In this document: positions 60,677 through 64,000 of the stretch, one piece after another
How the letters are laid out: every line of letters begins with the position of its first letter
Position numbering within the stretch: position 1 is the stretch's first letter
Assembly (NCBI GenBank): GCA_002212725.1
Contig: MTCR01000110.1
Coordinates: forward strand, 1 to 64,000
Direction: 5' to 3'
DNA from: Sphingobacteriales bacterium TSM_CSM
Lineage (GTDB): Bacteria > Bacteroidota > Bacteroidia > Chitinophagales > UBA2359
Length of the DNA stretch: 64,000 bases
The notes under the pieces: model-generated
What the model saw: the letters and a program-made list of their open reading frames with translations, nothing else
Databases searched by the model: none
What the model was told of the DNA's origin: nothing
Made by a program: the position numbers and the translations under genes

Positions 60677-60684
60677 CAAATGTA
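60677..60684 (-). promoter_or_regulatory. -7 promoter box for the leader transcript
   Basis: The minus strand reads TACATTTG, a perfect TAnnTTTG. Transcription would start near 60671, about 19 bases before the leader peptide ATG. A TTTG at the -33 position is not evident. Confidence 0.5.
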
Positions 60685-60802
60685 AAACAGGCATTCAATA
60701 ATTTATACTTTTTGGGGTAAATTTTTGCAAAAAAAGTTATTTTGGCAGCAAATAAATTAATTGCATTTAAACTCTTTACTTGTGTTTGGTAAATCGGGCT
60801 TT

Positions 60803-61291
60803 ATGAAGTATGTTTTTTTCAGGTTTGGAAAGATGTTGCTGCTCATTGCAACCGTTGTACTTATGGTATTGGTTTGGCAAAAGTGCGATTTTGGAGCCAT
60901 GCAGCCTTCGTCGCCTCCTGCCACTGTTCCGCAACCACCACCGCCACCCGCAGAACAACCCGGAACTACCAATCCCGAGTATCCGGTTGAAGGCAAAGAG
61001 ATTAACCGGAAACTCATGGGCAAAAAGTTGGTTTACACCAAACACGCCCGATGCCGTATGGATTGCCGCAATATTTCAGAAAAAGAGGTAGGTGACGTGC
61101 TTAAGAACGGAAAGGTGAATATGGTAAAATCTGATATGGAAAATGCACCTTGCCCTAAATATGCCCTGGAAGGCAGAACAGCAACCAAAGAACGGGTGCG
61201 CATTATTTTTGCCGATTGCCCCGATGCGGCCAAGGTAGTTACTGCCATTGACCTGAACAATGACAACGACCGCAACTGCCATTGTGATTAA
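60803..61291 (+). CDS. DUF4258-domain membrane-anchored protein
   Basis: The ATG at 60803 (MKYVFFRFGKMLLLIATVVLMVLVWQKC) gives 162 residues with an N-terminal signal or anchor, a Pro-rich spacer (PSSPPATVPQPPPPPAEQPG), then a DUF4258 domain: LVYTKHARCRMDCRNISEKEVGDVL, YALEGRTATKERVRIIFADC and KVVTAIDLNNDND. In cytoplasmic forms DUF4258 resembles RelE-like or transcription-associated small folds. Here it sits on the outside of a membrane anchor and has several cysteines (CRMDC, APCPKY, NCHCD), which is unusual. Function unknown. Confidence 0.8.
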   Translation: MKYVFFRFGKMLLLIATVVLMVLVWQKCDFGAMQPSSPPATVPQPPPPPAEQPGTTNPEYPVEGKEINRKLMGKKLVYTKHARCRMDCRNISEKEVGDVLKNGKVNMVKSDMENAPCPKYALEGRTATKERVRIIFADCPDAAKVVTAIDLNNDNDRNCHCD

Positions 61292-61314
61292 CAATTGGTT
61301 TTAACGGGAAAAAC

Positions 61315-61350
61315 AAAAAGGGAGTTGGCAAACCGGTCAACTCCCTTTTT
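61315..61350. terminator. Bidirectional intrinsic terminator
   Basis: AAAAAGGGAGTTG and CAACTCCCTTTTT form a 13-bp stem with a ten-base loop, with A and T tracts on both sides, between the converging DUF4258 and exported-protein genes. Confidence 0.9.
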
Positions 61351-61384
61351 TATGCGGGTATGGGTGCGATATTGCAGTTATTGC

Positions 61385-62233
61385 CTACGGCATGAGGAAA
61401 TACCGGGTATTGGCTATTTCAATAAACTCTATTTGCTGTTTAAAATTGAGGAACACATACATTTTGTTGGGTTTACCCTTGAGGGCAATTTCAATCATAG
61501 ATTTAACCGCCGGAAAACCCTCTAAGTTGTAGGCAAAAGTATTGGCTTCCTTAATGTCGAAAGTGCCTTTGGGTGTACTTACCGTTTTTTCATTGAAAAC
61601 AACAGATATGTTATCGGTTTGTTTAATTCGGGCGGGTTGGTCGCCGGAAGTAGCATTTTCAACAACCGAATAGGGGAAGATGGTTTTTTCAACCAGGTTG
61701 CCGTAAGAACGGATAAAGTACTGGTTTTTTCCGGTAAAGTAATTTTTTTCGGCAGCCAGTTCGCTGTCTTTTTTCTGGGCAAGATAAAATGTGTGCTCTC
61801 CGGTTGCTTTAGAAAAAAGGTAAATAAGGTCAACATAATTATCCTGGTCAACTACCACTTTTAAACGGGCAGATTGCCCTTTCTGGTCCATGAGTTCATA
61901 GATATAACCCACTCGGTCGGGGTATTTGGAAAGTATCTGGAAATTGCCAAGATTTTCGGCGCCGTTAATTTGTATGGTTGAAGGTAAAATGTCAATAACC
62001 ATTTGGCCCGGTTTCAGGTTTTTAATATCTCCTTGCCCTGCCTGATACTGTGCAGGTACAAATTCCTCGCCGTCTAATTCGTGAATTACATTGTAACGCC
62101 GGTCAGAAACAAAGGTAAAAGTAGCAGATGCCTCGGCGTTGTTTTTGGGCGGCATAAATGAATTGGTTTGTGCCAGCAGCTCTCCGCAAACAGCAACAAC
62201 AGTCAGCAAAAGGGTTAGGGTAAAGTGCTTCAT
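61385..62233 (-). CDS. Exported protein of unknown function
   Basis: The 282-residue protein has a signal peptide (MKHFTLTLLLTVVAVCGELLAQ) and no lipobox. The mature part is rich in strands and polar residues (FVSDRRYNVIHELDGEEFVPAQYQ, LIYLFSKATGEHTFYLAQKKDSE, YFIRSYGNLVEKTIFPYSVVENATS). I do not recognise a family. No partner gene is nearby; it converges with the DUF4258 gene. Confidence 0.7.
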   Translation of the reverse strand: MKHFTLTLLLTVVAVCGELLAQTNSFMPPKNNAEASATFTFVSDRRYNVIHELDGEEFVPAQYQAGQGDIKNLKPGQMVIDILPSTIQINGAENLGNFQILSKYPDRVGYIYELMDQKGQSARLKVVVDQDNYVDLIYLFSKATGEHTFYLAQKKDSELAAEKNYFTGKNQYFIRSYGNLVEKTIFPYSVVENATSGDQPARIKQTDNISVVFNEKTVSTPKGTFDIKEANTFAYNLEGFPAVKSMIEIALKGKPNKMYVFLNFKQQIEFIEIANTRYFLMP

Positions 62234-63029
62234 TTGTTTTTAAGGTATTTTTATGTGGTAAGTTCGTGCTTATTAAAATGACGGCGCAAAATTAGCTAAC
62301 GTTAAAGCTTTGCATAAAATTGTATAAAGTTTCAAATTTTTTGTTTAGCGGTAATGGTTGTTAACCCTTGCAAATTTACCTCTGTTTTTTTTAGTTGTGC
62401 AATTATTGTTCCAATTTACCTTGCCATTTATTTTTTAACATTTTGGCATAAGTAATCCCGGCCGGAAATGCCGGCCGGGTTACCAAATGTGCTCTTAAAG
62501 TGTTTATGTAAGGGGGAAAGTTGTTTAATTAAGGGCATTCATTGCAGGAAGTAAAGAGGCACAGTGGTAAATAACATTACCTGCTTTTTTACTGCTTTGA
62601 GTGTTGGGTTGCTTCGTTGTTGGGTTTTTAGGGGTTTAGCCTTCTTACATCTCGGTTTTTTGCTGCAGCATATCCGGGTTTCGCTGTGCCTTTTTCTTTT
62701 TGTGGCAGCAGTTACTGTGTTGTTTTGAATTTAGTTTGTTTTTCGGGATTGTTAATCTAAAGACGACCCCCGTGTTTTTGGTCACGCATATTCTCCATAA
62801 AAGAGCAAAAATGTTTTCATTACCTTTGGTACCGATGCTGTCTGTCCTTTAATAAAACCGGTTTTCGCTTTTTGTAAGGTTATATTAATTCCCGGGCAAA
62901 ACCTGCACAAACAGCCTTTTTACTTTTATTTACAAAAAACGCCTTTTCGCTATGGGTGTTTTCAGTTATTTTGTAGCTTTAGCCGGTTTTATTTTTTGGT
63001 AAATAAATCATTTAAAAACTCCGCAAAAT
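62234..63029. other. Long gene-free stretch before the MFS gene
   Basis: I see no gene in these 796 bases. There is a compact GC-rich hairpin (CCCGGCCGG, five-base loop, CCGGCCGGG at 62457-62479) without a T tract, and T-rich low-complexity sequence at 62620-62740. A TACCTTTG word lies at 62821-62828, but its distance of about 200 bases from the next start makes its role unclear. It may hold a non-coding RNA or a long leader, without firm evidence. Confidence 0.4.
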
Positions 63030-64000
63030 ATGCAAAAAAAACCTGCACTTAGCTTCTGGCAAATCTGGAACATGAGTTTCGGCTTTATGGGTATTCAATT
63101 TGGCTTTGCCCTGCAAAACAGCAATGTAAGCCGCATCTTTCAAACCTTGGGTGCAAAAATGGATGACTTGCCCATTTTATGGATTGCTGCCCCTTTAACC
63201 GGGTTATTGGTGCAACCAATCATCGGGTATTTGAGCGATAGAACCTGGCATCCCAAATTTGGACGGCGCAGACCTTATTTTCTGTTAGGCGCTATTTTAG
63301 CTACGCTTTCTTTGTGTATTATTCCAAACTCACCGGCATTATGGGTTGCTGTGGCAATGCTTTGGATTATGGATACCTCTTTTAATATTTCCATGGAACC
63401 TTTCAGGGCTTTTGTGGGTGATAAATTACCCGATGAGCAACGAACTGCCGGTTTTGCCATGCAAAGCTTTTTTATTGGCGTTGGTGCTGTTGCCGGTTCT
63501 ATATTGCCTTATGTTTTTGCCAACTACCTGCATATCAGCAACGAAGCGCCCGAAGGGGTAATTCCTCCCTCTGTACGCTATTCGTTTTATGTGGGGGCAG
63601 TTTCTTTCCTGATTGCCGTATTGTGGACCGTTTTCGCCTCTACCGAATATCCGCCTGATGACCGGGAAGAGTTTGAAAAATCTAAATCGGTCTGGGTTGG
63701 TAAAATGTTTACCGATATTTTTGCGGGTCTTGCCCAAATGCCCAAAACCATGCAACAACTGGCAATTGTGCAGTTTTTTTCGTGGTTTGCTTTGTTTGCC
63801 ATGTGGATTTATACCACCGGCGCCGTAACTCAACATATTTATGGCACTACCGATACCGGTTCTGCACTTTACAATGAAGGTGCAAACTGGGTAGGTATCT
63901 GTTTTGCCGTTTATAATGGTGTGGCTGCTATCGTTGCATGGATTATTCCTCCCTTGGCCCGTTATACCAACAGGCGCATTGCTCACCTTATATGCCTTGT
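63030..64000 (+). CDS. MFS transporter, sugar/SLC45-like type (partial, runs off the window)
   Basis: An open frame from ATG 63030 ([20 protein letters not shown]) continues to the right edge, 323 codons. It shows MFS features: the first helix [21 protein letters not shown], the loop-2-type motif [19 protein letters not shown], several further helices, and [28 protein letters not shown], a stretch typical of SLC45/GPH-type sugar carriers often found in maltose clusters of Bacteroidota. Direction of transport would be inward symport with protons. The last helices are outside the window. Confidence 0.88.
   Translation, partial: MQKKPALSFWQIWNMSFGFMGIQFGFALQNSNVSRIFQTLGAKMDDLPILWIAAPLTGLLVQPIIGYLSDRTWHPKFGRRRPYFLLGAILATLSLCIIPNSPALWVAVAMLWIMDTSFNISMEPFRAFVGDKLPDEQRTAGFAMQSFFIGVGAVAGSILPYVFANYLHISNEAPEGVIPPSVRYSFYVGAVSFLIAVLWTVFASTEYPPDDREEFEKSKSVWVGKMFTDIFAGLAQMPKTMQQLAIVQFFSWFALFAMWIYTTGAVTQHIYGTTDTGSALYNEGANWVGICFAVYNGVAAIVAWIIPPLARYTNRRIAHLICL

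Noticed and set aside
60489-60698. A 69-codon minus-strand frame overlapping the leader region
   Set aside because: It runs through the terminator hairpin in another phase, and the short Phe/Tyr leader ORF explains the region better.

Overview
The window looks like a chromosomal segment of a Bacteroidota bacterium, probably of the Chitinophagales/Saprospiria kind. The evidence is: two proteins end in type IX secretion (Por-type) sorting domains; several genes carry the phylum's TAnnTTTG -7 promoter box; ribosome binding sites are mostly not recognisable; and the gene content is typical of the phylum (DAHP synthase fused to chorismate mutase, NhaD antiporters, SGNH-lipoprotein/FadL pair, sigma factor paired with an anti-sigma-like barrel protein, K+-type membrane pyrophosphatase). 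No rRNA, tRNA or CRISPR array was seen.

Bases 1-6200 are an accessory scrapyard. It holds an IS66 transposase stump, an intact HicB/HicA toxin-antitoxin pair, a RelE-like toxin stump, a small protein with a frameshifted HNH endonuclease, and pieces of at least one RHS (polymorphic toxin) gene. One RHS piece ends in an out-of-frame domain with an HExxH zincin motif. An orphan lipoprotein lies where an immunity gene would be expected. A DUF559 endonuclease gene sits between two inverted 28-bp repeats inside the RHS gene.

Bases 6200-22000 carry a lipocalin, a dispersed cytochrome c maturation set (ccmE-ccmF at 6.9-9.9 kb, ccmB at 17.3 kb, ccmC at 18.6 kb, the last two separated by a block of tandem repeats), a discoidin plus clan GH-A-like protein, DivIC/FtsB, DoxX, a GNAT protein, a VWA lipoprotein, a DEDD exonuclease, an O-antigen-ligase-like protein and a YheT-type hydrolase. 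Bases 22091-27565 encode one 1824-residue secreted multidomain protein.

Bases 28-40 kb carry an ECF sigma factor overlapping its membrane/barrel partner, free-methionine-sulfoxide reductase, a cyclase-family hydrolase, a small c-type cytochrome lipoprotein, HMG-CoA lyase, an SPFH protein, queA, an ABC permease, a SixA-like phosphatase, a TIR-domain membrane protein and a lysine-rich exported protein. Bases 40-55 kb carry the SGNH/FadL pair, a T9SS-type esterase, a glycosyltransferase, diacylglycerol kinase, a winged-helix regulator, two tandem NhaD antiporters, a spermidine-synthase-like protein, the proton/sodium pyrophosphatase, a CNNM/CBS protein and a DedA protein.

Bases 55.4-60.7 kb form an aromatic amino acid operon on the minus strand: aminotransferase, tyrA, DAHP synthase-chorismate mutase, then an ALDH7-type dehydrogenase. 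Upstream lies what I consider the best discovery in the window: a complete-looking transcription attenuator. It has a TAnnTTTG box, a 24-codon leader ORF with a dense Phe/Tyr run, a candidate antiterminator and an intrinsic terminator. The window ends in a DUF4258 protein, an exported protein, a long gene-free stretch and the start of an MFS transporter.
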